A DNA stretch of 64,000 nt from positions 186,001-250,000 of the forward strand of contig NZ_JAMKOJ010000006.1 in the NCBI RefSeq assembly GCF_023700755.1, given 5' to 3'. A model generated the notes under the pieces. That model was not told the DNA's origin. It saw only the letters and a list, made by a program, of their open reading frames with translations, and searched no databases. The stretch is from Allorhizobium sonneratiae (GTDB taxonomy: Bacteria > Pseudomonadota > Alphaproteobacteria > Rhizobiales > Rhizobiaceae). Positions 8,173-16,330 of the stretch are shown in pieces (the stretch's first letter is position 1; each line of letters starts with the position of its first letter). Made by a program: the position numbers and the translations under genes.

Positions 8173-9050
8173 GCGGCCTCCGCGGAAAAACGGCTGACGA
8201 GGCGGAAATAGACCCAGGTGAAAGCCGAGAGAAACACGCAGATCAATGCCGCGCGCGCTGCGCCCTCGCCGAACTTATAGGCCCCGATGGCGGTGCGGTA
8301 GGTGTCGATGATCATGGTCGTCGTCTCGCCGTTCGGTCCCCCTTGAGTCAGGATCCAGATGATGTCGAAGGAGTTGAAGGTGGAAATCAAGGACAGGATC
8401 GACATGGTGATCATCGCCGGAACAATCATCGGCAGGGTGATGCGGCGGAAGCGGTAGAAACGGCCAGCCCCATCCACCCAGGCCGCCTCATGCAGATCGC
8501 CCGGAATGGACTGGATGGCGGCCAGAAGATAGATCGTCACAAACGGCACACCGATCCAGACATCGGTGACGATGGTGGCCCAGAAGGCCGTATCCCCATA
8601 AGCAAGGATCGGAAACGGTCCATGCAGAATGCCGGCGCGCTGCAGAAGACCGGAAATCATGCCGAATTCGCCGTTATACATCCATTTCCACATGAAGATG
8701 CCGATGGCCATCGGCACGATCCAGGGCGGCATGGTCAGCACGCGAAAGAGGGTCCGTCCTGGCACGGCGGCATTCAAGAGCACCGCGCCGCTGGTGCCGA
8801 TGATCATCTTGATCGAGACGGAAAAGAAGGTCCAGATCAGGGTGCGGATGATGATTTCGCCAAAACCGGAATGGAAAATCCGGGTATAATTGGAAAATCC
8901 AACCCAATCATAGGTCTGGCGCAGCGACGCATTGGTGAAGGACAGCTTGATCGTATCGATCAGCGGATAGGCAACAATCGCCAGAATATAGATGAGCGCC
9001 GGAAGGAGAAGAAACCAGACAAACCAGAGCGTGCGGTTTTTCGTTTCCAT
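8169..9050 (-). CDS. ABC transporter permease, MalF type
   Basis: The 293-residue membrane protein has an N-terminal segment FLLLPALIYILAIVAYPLID and the EAA loop LHEAAWVDGAGRFYRFRRITLP. I chose ATG 9050 because GAGG lies 6 bases upstream; a GTG at 9062 overlapping the dehydrogenase stop is also possible. It pairs with the MalG-type permease that follows. Confidence 0.94.
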   Translation of the reverse strand: METKNRTLWFVWFLLLPALIYILAIVAYPLIDTIKLSFTNASLRQTYDWVGFSNYTRIFHSGFGEIIIRTLIWTFFSVSIKMIIGTSGAVLLNAAVPGRTLFRVLTMPPWIVPMAIGIFMWKWMYNGEFGMISGLLQRAGILHGPFPILAYGDTAFWATIVTDVWIGVPFVTIYLLAAIQSIPGDLHEAAWVDGAGRFYRFRRITLPMIVPAMITMSILSLISTFNSFDIIWILTQGGPNGETTTMIIDTYRTAIGAYKFGEGAARAALICVFLSAFTWVYFRLVSRFSAEAA

Positions 9051-9058
9051 GCCGGGCC

Positions 9059-10237
9059 TCACGCGCTCTTGGCCGATGCCGCCTCAGTTCCATTGAGGCA
9101 GGCATCATAGGCGGCCCAGACAGGCGCCAGATCGACCACCTTACGCGCCTGTCGCGCCTCGTCCATGGCCAGTGCCAGAATACCCGCCTCGATGGCATCG
9201 AGCGCGGAAACCGGCTGCGGTTTCCCCTCAACGATAAAGGCCAGCACATCAGCGGCCATCTGCTCGTCGGCGCCATAGTGATGGGATTTTTCCGACGGTG
9301 CCTTATAGGTGTTGGCGATGACCTTCTCATTGGTGCGGGCATTGTGCACATCGAGATAGCCGCGAACGAAATCGCCTTCTGCCATGCCTTTCGAGCCGAT
9401 CACGCAGAAGCGGCGGAACTGGTCCGGCACATTCAGATTGGTGTGGAAGGTCATCGACACGCCGTTTTCATATTCGATGATCGAGGTCTGGTAATCGATG
9501 ATGTCGGCATCGCTATCGAACACCTTGTCCGCCCCCATCCAGCCGCTTGGCTTGCGGTGATAGACCGCCATGTCGTTGATGCCATCCAGCTCTGGCGCGT
9601 TTTCCGGCACAAAACTCTTGCGCCCGCCAAAACTTGCGACAAAGCGCGGCCGGCAACCGACGACGCCGTTATAAAGGTCGAGATCGTGGCAGCATTTTTC
9701 CAGCATGAAGCCACCGGTATAGCGACCATAACGCCGCCAGTCGCGCATGAAAAACGCCCCGTGATAAGGCTCGATATGTTCGGACGCCTCGATGGAGACG
9801 ACATCGCCCAGACGACCTTCAGCCTGCGCGGCACGCAAATCCTGATAGAGCGGAGAATAACGCAGAACCAGACCGACAAGAAGACGGTCATGACCGTAAC
9901 GATGGAGCAAACGGGCCAGCTCAAGGCTTTCCTCGATGGAAATGACGATCGGCTTTTCGGTGAAAACCGTCAGCCCGGCCTCAAGTCCGGCGCGGATATG
10001 GCCAAGATGCAGGTGGTTGGGCGAGCCGATCATCAAGAGATCGAATTTCTCCCCGGCAATCAGCGCTTCCGGTGTATCATAGGCCTTGCCGGGAGAAATG
10101 CCCGCCGCCTGCAAACCCGGCAGACCGGCAGGAGCCGGATCGACATAACCGACGATCTCGAACTGCGGATCGATCTCCTGCAACGCTCTGGCCAGATACC
10201 CAAGACGAAATCCGAGACCGATGATTGCGACTTTCAC
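9059..10237 (-). CDS. Gfo/Idh/MocA-family NAD(P)-dependent oxidoreductase
   Basis: The 392-residue product begins VKVAIIGLGFRLG, a Rossmann start. It carries the family motif FTEKPI near residue 95, and ASEHIEPYHGAFFMRDWRRYG with GGFMLEKCCHDLDLYN in the middle. The Lys of EKP and the later His-Asp pair are the usual catalytic residues for oxidising a sugar hydroxyl. GTG 10237 has GAGG about 9 bases upstream; a GTG at 10252 is the alternative. It heads the ABC operon, so it probably oxidises or epimerises the imported sugar. Two copies of the recurring GAAAAT motif lie just upstream. Confidence 0.92.
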   Translation of the reverse strand: MKVAIIGLGFRLGYLARALQEIDPQFEIVGYVDPAPAGLPGLQAAGISPGKAYDTPEALIAGEKFDLLMIGSPNHLHLGHIRAGLEAGLTVFTEKPIVISIEESLELARLLHRYGHDRLLVGLVLRYSPLYQDLRAAQAEGRLGDVVSIEASEHIEPYHGAFFMRDWRRYGRYTGGFMLEKCCHDLDLYNGVVGCRPRFVASFGGRKSFVPENAPELDGINDMAVYHRKPSGWMGADKVFDSDADIIDYQTSIIEYENGVSMTFHTNLNVPDQFRRFCVIGSKGMAEGDFVRGYLDVHNARTNEKVIANTYKAPSEKSHHYGADEQMAADVLAFIVEGKPQPVSALDAIEAGILALAMDEARQARKVVDLAPVWAAYDACLNGTEAASAKSA

Positions 10238-10259
10238 GGCAGACACCCTCACTTGACGT

Positions 10260-10275
10260 AATTTATTTTCATAAG
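10260..10275. promoter_or_regulatory. Candidate RpiR operator, copy 3
   Basis: The minus-strand reading is TATGAAAATAAATTAC, immediately upstream of the MocA-family gene. It shares the GAAAATWAWTT core with the sites at 1515, 1584 and 10329. Confidence 0.45.
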
Positions 10276-10328
10276 ACTGCGAAATTTAGGGGTGTCAGTC
10301 AACGGATAATGTCATATCGGCCAAAAGT

Positions 10329-10346
10329 ATGAAAATAATTTTCACA
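10329..10346. promoter_or_regulatory. Candidate RpiR operator, copy 4 (palindromic)
   Basis: TGAAAATAATTTTCA (10330-10344) is a near-perfect palindrome about 90 bases upstream of the MocA-family start. It is the best-formed copy of the motif shared with the RidA/NTF2 promoter region. Confidence 0.5.
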
Positions 10347-10445
10347 ACCTGATCGAATCATTCTGTTAAGCGCAGCATTCGCGCATAAGCAGCAATGAGT
10401 GCTGACAACACCGGCAATCCGTATCCCCCGTTTTCTTTTTTTTAA

Positions 10446-10590
10446 AAGATACCAAAAAAATGCCAATCGTCCAGCATCCGAACTAAAATAAAATAAATCC
10501 CCTTGTTAATGTTGGAAAAATTGTCATTCTGTCTGCCAGAACGTCCTGGATAAAATACCAAAGTGCAGGAAATTGCTTTATTGGTATCTT
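10446..10590. promoter_or_regulatory. Candidate GntR operators (AAGATACCAA repeats)
   Basis: AAGATACCAA at 10446-10455 and its exact reverse complement TTGGTATCTT at 10581-10590 flank a third, one-base-different copy AAAATACCAA at 10552-10561. The last two face each other 19 bases apart, just before the GntR gene. HutC-subfamily GntR proteins commonly bind short ACCA/TGGT inverted repeats, so autoregulation is likely (inference). Confidence 0.5.
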
Positions 10591-10627
10591 AATGGTACGT
10601 TTTCTCATGACCTGCGGAGAAGACGGC

Positions 10628-11377
10628 ATGTATGATAAACTCGCCCTCAGCGAGCTGCAGTCCGGCAAGGATGGACCGCTCTACATCCGCCTGCGCTCTC
10701 TGTTGCAGCAGGCGATGGATGCCGGCATCCTCAAGCATGGCGAAGCCCTGCCGGCAGAGCGTGAAATCGCCGAGATTGCCGGGATCAGCCGGGTGACGGT
10801 GCGCCGTGCCATCGATCATCTGGTCGAGGACGGTCTGCTGGTGCGCCGCCGCGGCTCCGGCACCTTCGTCGTCAAGCAGATGCCGCGTCTGCAACAGCCC
10901 CTGACCCGCCTCACCTCGTTTACCGAAGACATGGCAAGACGGGGCATGACCGGCGGCTCACGCTGGCTGGAGCGCGGGCTTTTTCTGCCGACACCGGAAG
11001 AGACCATGGCGCTCGGGCTTGTCAGTCAGGCACGCGTTGCAAGACTTGTTCGCCTGCGCACCGCCAATGACATGCCGATTGCCTTTGAACGCACCAGTCT
11101 ACCGGATGACCTGCTGCCAGAACCATCCCAGGTGGAAAACTCTCTCTACGCCGTGTTGAGCGAGGCCGGAATCCGCCCCGTCCGCGCCAACCAGCGCATT
11201 TCGGCAACCGTGCTGAATGACGAGGAAAGTGAGTTTTTAGGCGTTGCCAGCGGGGCGGCGGCGCTTTCAGTGCAGCGCATCGCCTATCTCGATACCGGTC
11301 GCGTCATGGAAGTGTCTCGCGCGCTCTACCGCAGCGATGTCTACGACCTCGTGGCCGAACTGACCCTTGGCGGCTAG
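10628..11377 (+). CDS. GntR-family regulator, HutC subfamily (UTRA domain)
   Basis: The 249-residue product starts MYDKLALSEL; I took ATG 10628 because GGAG lies 8 bases upstream, although the frame is open to 10592. The winged helix covers residues about 15-80 (ALPAEREIAEIAGISRVTVRRAIDHLVEDG, GSGTFV). The UTRA ligand domain follows (LVRLRTANDMPIAFERTSLP and MEVSRALYRSDVYD). The subfamily includes NagR/DasR-type sensors of amino-sugar phosphates. It sits directly upstream of nagA and a ROK kinase and probably controls them. Confidence 0.92.
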   Translation: MYDKLALSELQSGKDGPLYIRLRSLLQQAMDAGILKHGEALPAEREIAEIAGISRVTVRRAIDHLVEDGLLVRRRGSGTFVVKQMPRLQQPLTRLTSFTEDMARRGMTGGSRWLERGLFLPTPEETMALGLVSQARVARLVRLRTANDMPIAFERTSLPDDLLPEPSQVENSLYAVLSEAGIRPVRANQRISATVLNDEESEFLGVASGAAALSVQRIAYLDTGRVMEVSRALYRSDVYDLVAELTLGG

Positions 11378-11396
11378 GGTCACGGAAACAATGAAA

Positions 11397-11454
11397 TGCT
11401 CTAACGCGTTGTTTTTACGCATTTCTGGACGGAAAACTGCTCTAAAATGCCGGG
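11397..11454 (-). repeat. Intergenic mosaic repeat, partial copy
   Basis: The segment contains GTTTTTACGCATTTCTGGACGG and GGAAAACTGCTC. It resembles the repeats at 13986-14110, 25967-26070 and 60155-60230, here shortened and diverged. It lies between the GntR gene and nagA. Confidence 0.6.
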
Positions 11455-11558
11455 ACTATAGAATGACAGATCCACACACAGACTGAGATGCCGATCAACC
11501 ACCCGAAAACATTCTGAACACCGGTGAATTGGCTATGCCATTGCAAGAAAGTATGCGC

Positions 11559-12755
11559 ATGAACAAGATGACGCCACCTGCCCGAATTGCCGTTACCGGC
11601 AGCCGTATTTTCGATGGTATGGCGTTTCACGATGGCAAAACCCTGCTCATCGAAAATGGACAGGTTGCAGCCCTTGTCGATGGCGACCAGCACCTTGATG
11701 TCGATCGCAGCGTCTCTGCCGAAGGCCTTATTCTTGCACCCGGTTTCATTGATCTCCAGGTCAATGGCGGCGGCGGCGTTCTGTTCAACAATCAGCCGGA
11801 TGTTTCAGGTATCCGCACCATCTGCGAAACCCATGCGCGGTTCGGCACGACCGGTCTTTTGCCAACCCTGATCACCGATCGGCCTGACATACGCGATCTC
11901 GCCATTGCGGCCGGGCGCGATGCATTTGAACAGTCTGTTCCCGGCTATCTCGGCCTGCATCTCGAAGGCCCGCATTTGTCCATTGCGCGAAAGGGAACCC
12001 ATGATCCGGCCTTGATCCGGCCGATGCTGGACGCAGATCTTGAGACATTGACTGCCTCTGCCGGTGAATTCGGTCTGGCCTTCATCACCATCGCGCCGGA
12101 AAATACCCGCGCCGATCAGGTCACGGCGCTGGTTGCGGCTGGATACAAGGTCAGTCTCGGCCATACGGATGCATCCAACGCCACCCTTATGCCTTATATA
12201 GAGGCTGGCGCAACGCTTGTGACCCATCTTTTCAACGCCATGAGCCAGCTTGGCAATCGCGAACCTGGCCTTGTCGGAACGGCGCTGCATTCTCCCCTGC
12301 TCCATTGCGGATTGATCGCCGACGGCTTCCATGTCGATCCGGTGACCATGCAGATCGCGCTTCGCGCCAAGCAGGGACCGGGACGGATTTTTCTGGTCAC
12401 CGACGCCATGTCCTGCATCGGCACCGATGAAACCGGCATGATGCTCAACGGGCGGCAGATCTATCGCCGCGATGGCAGGTTGACGCTGGCGGACGGCACG
12501 CTGGCGGGTGCCGATATCGATATGCTCTCCTGCGTTCGCTATGTGCATAACAGGCTGGGATTGCCGCTTGACGAAGCACTCGCCACGGCCTCGCGTTATC
12601 CTGCAGACGCCATCAGCCTGACACGCAAAGGCAGGTTGGCGCCGGGTGCGGATGCCGATTTCCTGTTGCTCACTCCTACCCTTGATCTTCATTCGACCTG
12701 GATTGGCGGCGCTTGCGTCCATCAGGCAATGCCTGCTGAAGAGGCTATGCAATGA
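11559..12755 (+). CDS. nagA: N-acetylglucosamine-6-phosphate deacetylase
   Basis: The product is about 398 residues, close to the NagA family length. It shows the amidohydrolase motifs in order: LAPGFIDLQVNGGGGV, GLHLEGPHLS with the metal-binding Glu, SLGHTDASNA, THLFNAMSQL, LIADGFHVDP and LVTDAMSCIG with the catalytic Asp. It would deacetylate GlcNAc-6-P to GlcN-6-P. The start is uncertain (TTG 11529, ATG 11535, 11553, 11559 and 11568 are all in frame, none with a strong ribosome site). It overlaps the ROK kinase gene as ATGA, so the pair is one unit under the GntR regulator. No nagB-like deaminase is seen in the window. Confidence 0.92.
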   Translation: MNKMTPPARIAVTGSRIFDGMAFHDGKTLLIENGQVAALVDGDQHLDVDRSVSAEGLILAPGFIDLQVNGGGGVLFNNQPDVSGIRTICETHARFGTTGLLPTLITDRPDIRDLAIAAGRDAFEQSVPGYLGLHLEGPHLSIARKGTHDPALIRPMLDADLETLTASAGEFGLAFITIAPENTRADQVTALVAAGYKVSLGHTDASNATLMPYIEAGATLVTHLFNAMSQLGNREPGLVGTALHSPLLHCGLIADGFHVDPVTMQIALRAKQGPGRIFLVTDAMSCIGTDETGMMLNGRQIYRRDGRLTLADGTLAGADIDMLSCVRYVHNRLGLPLDEALATASRYPADAISLTRKGRLAPGADADFLLLTPTLDLHSTWIGGACVHQAMPAEEAMQ

Positions 12756-13663
12756 TTGTCTGTTTCGACATTGGCGGCACCGCCATCAAAGGGGCCCTTG
12801 CCTTCAGCCCCGACGATATTCGTCCCTTTCCGCGTATTGCCACCCCTTCAGCTGATTTTTCCGCTTTCGTTGATGCGTTGAAGTCCGTCATTGAACAAGC
12901 ACCGGAGAGACCAACTTGCGTTGCCATCTCAATCTGCGGCGTCATCGACCCGGAAGACCAGCGCGCCAATGTCGCCAATATTCCCTGCATTCATACCCGT
13001 TTGCTGCAACAGGACCTTGAGGCGGCGCTCGATCTGCCGGTGATCATTGCCAATGATGCCGATTGTTTCGTCATGGCGGAAGCGGCGCGTGGCGCAGGGC
13101 GCGGCCATCGCGTGGTCTTCGGCATCATTCTGGGAACCGGCGTTGGTGGCGGCATCGTTGTCAACGGCAGTTTGATCAACCAGCAGGGCGGCTTTGCCGG
13201 GGAATGGGGCCACGGCGCGGTCGCGGCCACCGAGGCTGGCGAACCACCTCTTCATATTCCGCGCTTTGCCTGTGGCTGCGGGCAGAAAGGCTGTATCGAT
13301 GCCACCTGCAGCGCCCGCGGCATGGAGAAAATCCACGCCCATCTGACAGGCAAAACCCGAACCAGTGAACAGATCGTTGCGGATTGGCTGAGCGATGACC
13401 CAGAGGCTCGTCGCACGATAGAGATCTATATCGACCTTCTATCCGCTCCCCTTGCCATGGCGATCAATCTCACCGGTGCAAGCATCGTCCCCGTCGGTGG
13501 CGGCCTTTCCAATGCCATTGAACTGATCAATGCTATCGATCTGGCTGTGAGAGCACGTATTCTACACCGATATAATCGCCCTGTGATTGTCACCGCCCAA
13601 TTGCACACCGAGCCAGGCTTGATAGGGGCAGCCATGTTAGGCCTGGCATATCAGCCAGAATGA
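12752..13663 (+). CDS. ROK-family sugar kinase, probably N-acetylglucosamine kinase
   Basis: The 303-residue product has the phosphate loop DIGGTAIKGA at residues 5-14 and the catalytic Asp in IIANDADCF. It carries GTGVGGGIVVNG, and the ROK zinc motif CGCGQKGCIDATCS near residue 175. The family phosphorylates glucose, ManNAc or GlcNAc. Coupling to NagA (4-base overlap) makes GlcNAc the best guess, giving GlcNAc to GlcNAc-6-P to GlcN-6-P. Substrate specificity is inference from context. Confidence 0.9.
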   Translation: MIVCFDIGGTAIKGALAFSPDDIRPFPRIATPSADFSAFVDALKSVIEQAPERPTCVAISICGVIDPEDQRANVANIPCIHTRLLQQDLEAALDLPVIIANDADCFVMAEAARGAGRGHRVVFGIILGTGVGGGIVVNGSLINQQGGFAGEWGHGAVAATEAGEPPLHIPRFACGCGQKGCIDATCSARGMEKIHAHLTGKTRTSEQIVADWLSDDPEARRTIEIYIDLLSAPLAMAINLTGASIVPVGGGLSNAIELINAIDLAVRARILHRYNRPVIVTAQLHTEPGLIGAAMLGLAYQPE

Positions 13664-14184
13664 CCGTCACCACGCAAACCAGGAAACGGTTACGTGTGGT
13701 AGCACGTCCTTCAAACCATGATTGAAGCCAGATAACATGATAGAAATGAGCAGAACGCAATCTGATTATTAAGTTTACCCTATTAGCATAAATATTATAT
13801 TTATTAAAAAACAATATTATAAATTATGTATATAACTATATTTTTATAATTGAATTTTTTATAGTAATTTAATCTACATTAGATAGTATAGCAATTGTCA
13901 TGACATCAGCCAAAAAGGTTTTGCAGAAAACCTCGACATGATTCCATGATCCGGTCCTGATCCATTAAGAAAATTATACAGCCCTTAGAGCATTGTCCCG
14001 AGAAAAGTGCATAGCGGTTTTCCGTCCGGAAATGCGAAAAACAAAGAATGAGAGCATCGGTCGAAAAGTGGGAGCCGGTTTTCGGAAAAATCCGATGCTC
14101 TAGAGCATGTTGACGCATCATGCCTCTGATAAAACGCATGATGCTGACATGGTCGGAACATCATACCATTTTTCAGCAGCGAGC
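13664..14184. other. Gene-free region with an AT-rich block and an intergenic repeat
   Basis: From about 13755 to 13895 the sequence is almost only A and T (for example TTATTAAAAAACAATATTAT), unlike the surrounding ~57% GC DNA. An intergenic repeat follows at 13986-14110. No coding sequence is supported. The AT-rich block could be a promoter/silencer region bound by MucR/Ros or H-NS-like proteins, or a remnant of transferred DNA. Confidence 0.7.
13986..14110 (+). repeat. Intergenic mosaic repeat, full copy
   Basis: The two-part element reads GAGCATTGTCCCGAGAAAAG..., then GGTTTTCCGTCCGGAAATGCG, then a hairpin-like half from GAGCATCGG to CCGATGCTC. The same parts appear in reverse orientation at 25967-26070. 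It belongs to the palindromic mosaic elements common in rhizobial intergenic DNA. Confidence 0.75.
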
Positions 14185-14901
14185 ATGCGGGACAAAGAAA
14201 GCGTGTCAGACCATCTTGCCATCAAAAGCCTCGAAGAGAATGCCGCCGCCTTGCAGCGACAGCAGTCTCAAGCCGAGACCAGAACCGCGCAAAAAATCAT
14301 TCTCCAGGCCGCTATCCATGAATTTGCGCTCAATGGACTGCATGGTGCCCGTATTGATGCGATCGTTGCGCGCTCGAATATCAACAAACGCATCCTTTAT
14401 CACCATTTCAAGGACAAGGAGAGCCTTTACAGGGCAGCACTCCTCGAAATCGTGACCCATCTAAGGCAGGCAGAGTTGCGACAATTGCAAACGCCCTATC
14501 CGTCCGCATCGGATTCAATATGCGCATTTGCCCGTTTTCTTTGGCGTTACTGCCTGGAAAACCCCTATTTCGTCAGCTTCGTCTCCGGCGAAAATCATCT
14601 CAAGGGCAAATACATGCTGGACGAAAGCGGAATGAGCGGTTCTCATGCCCCGTTTCTTGAAAACTTCAAAGCTTTGCTGACACAAGGTGTTTCCGAGGGG
14701 CAGTTTCGCAGCGGTCTCAATGCATTGCGCACCTATATGACCATCAGCGGCCTTTGCTTTTATTATATCCATAACCGCTTCACCCTGATGGCTGCCTATG
14801 GCACCGATCTTGAAACAGAGGAAGCGCTACAGGCATGGGAAGATCATATCGTGACGCTTTTGCTGGCTTCCATATCGAAGACCGGCAGAATTGATCCTTG
14901 A
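14185..14901 (+). CDS. TetR-family transcriptional regulator
   Basis: The product is about 238 residues. The TetR helix-turn-helix is clear: ILQAAIHEFALNGLHGARIDAIVARSNINKRILYHHFKDKESLY. The C-terminal half is helical, with an FARFLWRYCLENPYF segment. The start is uncertain: the frame is open from 14107, but that part lies in the intergenic repeat, so ATG 14185 or GTG 14203 is more likely. It stands alone between the nag genes and dctD, so its target is not evident; a ligand cannot be inferred. Confidence 0.88.
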   Translation: MRDKESVSDHLAIKSLEENAAALQRQQSQAETRTAQKIILQAAIHEFALNGLHGARIDAIVARSNINKRILYHHFKDKESLYRAALLEIVTHLRQAELRQLQTPYPSASDSICAFARFLWRYCLENPYFVSFVSGENHLKGKYMLDESGMSGSHAPFLENFKALLTQGVSEGQFRSGLNALRTYMTISGLCFYYIHNRFTLMAAYGTDLETEEALQAWEDHIVTLLLASISKTGRIDP

Positions 14902-14944
14902 ACAGGCCCATTGGTCCAAGGTTCCAATCTCAGCCGCCTTGCCC

Positions 14945-16330
14945 TCATGGATCTGAAAGGGAAGACAGTAATTCGTCTTCGCCGCAAAAATCCTTTCGGC
15001 TGATACCATGGCGGTTGAGCTTGTCATAAAATGTCTTGCGGGGAATTTTCAGGGCGTCCAGACTGCGCCTCACATCTCCGTCATTCTCCTTGAGAACCTG
15101 ACGGATAATCTCACCCTCATACCGCTCGACCCGCTCCGGAAGAGACAGGCCTGCTGCCTGAATGGATGTTGCGCCAGTGATGTCCGGTTCGCCATCTTCA
15201 AGCCCCAGCACGAAGCGTTCGGCAAAATGGGTCAGTTCACGCACATTGCCCGGCCAGTCATGTTCGCGCAGGTGACGCTCGACCCCGTCTGAAACGGAAG
15301 GCGCTTCCCGGCGGAAGCGCATCGCCGCCCGCTCGACGAAGTGAGCAAAGAGAAGCGGAATATCCGCCCGCCTTTCCCTGAGCGGCGGTATCGTCAGGGT
15401 CACGACATTGAGACGGTAATAAAGATCCTCGCGAAAATCACCGCGCCGGGCCGGATCACCCAGATCGATCTTGGCCGCGGCAACCACCCGCAAGTCTACC
15501 GGCCGAACCTCATTGGTGCCAAGAGGGGTCACCTCGCGCATTTCCAGCACCCTCAGCATCTGCACCTGGGTCGAAGCCGGCATGCTTTCGATTTCATCGA
15601 GAAACAGCGTTCCACCGCTTGCATGTTCGATGCGCCCGATCCTCCGCTTCTGCGCCCCGGTAAAGGCCCCCGCCTCATGGCCGAACAGCTCACTCTCGAT
15701 CATGCTTTCGGGCAAGGTTCCGCAGTTGAGCGCAACGAAATTGGCCGCAGCGCGGCGGCTCCAGCGATGCAGAAGACTGGCGACAACCTCCTTGCCACTG
15801 CCTGTTTCACCCATCACCAGCACATCGACATCCGTATCGGCAATCTGTCGCAAGGTGCGGCGCAGCCGCTCCATGGCCGGTGTCTGACCAATCAGCGGCA
15901 GACCGTCCTGCGCGGCAATCGCCGCTTGCCGCAGGGCTCGGTTTTCCATGATGAGACGCCGCTTTTCCGCCGCACGCGCCACGCTTTGCTGCAAATGCCC
16001 GGTGGCAAACGGTTTGGTGATGAAATCATAGACCCCATCCTTGATCGCTTGAACAGCCATGGCGATATCGCCATGGCCGGTAATCAGAATGACCGGCAGA
16101 TCGGCATCCAGCGCCTGAATTCGACGAAACAGCTCCAGACCGTCGATATCCGGCATTCGGATATCCGAAACGACAACGCCTTCGAAGGCACTGCTGACAT
16201 GCGCCAGCGCCTCGACCGGATGGGCATAGGCTTCTACGGCGAAACCGGCAATCTCCAGTGTCTGCCGCGTGGCCTGCAAAAGATCGACATCGTTATCGAT
16301 GAGGATGACCGGAGAATGAGAAATGCTCAT
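14945..16330 (-). CDS. dctD: C4-dicarboxylate transport response regulator DctD
   Basis: The 461-residue NtrC-type activator has a receiver domain with phospho-acceptor D56. Its AAA+ domain has Walker A GETGSGKE (174-181) and the sigma-54 contact loop GAFTGA (221-226). A Fis-type helix-turn-helix at the C-terminus ([24 protein letters not shown]) follows. Its start overlaps the dctB stop (ATGA). Together with DctB it activates the sigma-54 promoter of dctA, which is divergently placed at 18311. The GAFTGA loop is intact. Confidence 0.96.
   Translation of the reverse strand: MSISHSPVILIDNDVDLLQATRQTLEIAGFAVEAYAHPVEALAHVSSAFEGVVVSDIRMPDIDGLELFRRIQALDADLPVILITGHGDIAMAVQAIKDGVYDFITKPFATGHLQQSVARAAEKRRLIMENRALRQAAIAAQDGLPLIGQTPAMERLRRTLRQIADTDVDVLVMGETGSGKEVVASLLHRWSRRAAANFVALNCGTLPESMIESELFGHEAGAFTGAQKRRIGRIEHASGGTLFLDEIESMPASTQVQMLRVLEMREVTPLGTNEVRPVDLRVVAAAKIDLGDPARRGDFREDLYYRLNVVTLTIPPLRERRADIPLLFAHFVERAAMRFRREAPSVSDGVERHLREHDWPGNVRELTHFAERFVLGLEDGEPDITGATSIQAAGLSLPERVERYEGEIIRQVLKENDGDVRRSLDALKIPRKTFYDKLNRHGISRKDFCGEDELLSSLSDP

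Larger units (their letters stand above)
10238..10627. promoter_or_regulatory. Divergent intergenic region, MocA operon / GntR regulator
   Basis: About 390 bases without a gene, AT-rich in its middle. The left part holds two GAAAAT-type palindromic motifs next to the MocA start. The right part holds three copies of AAGATACCAA-like sequence upstream of the GntR gene. These two operator sets suggest the region carries separate promoters controlled by the RpiR and the GntR regulator. Confidence 0.6.
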
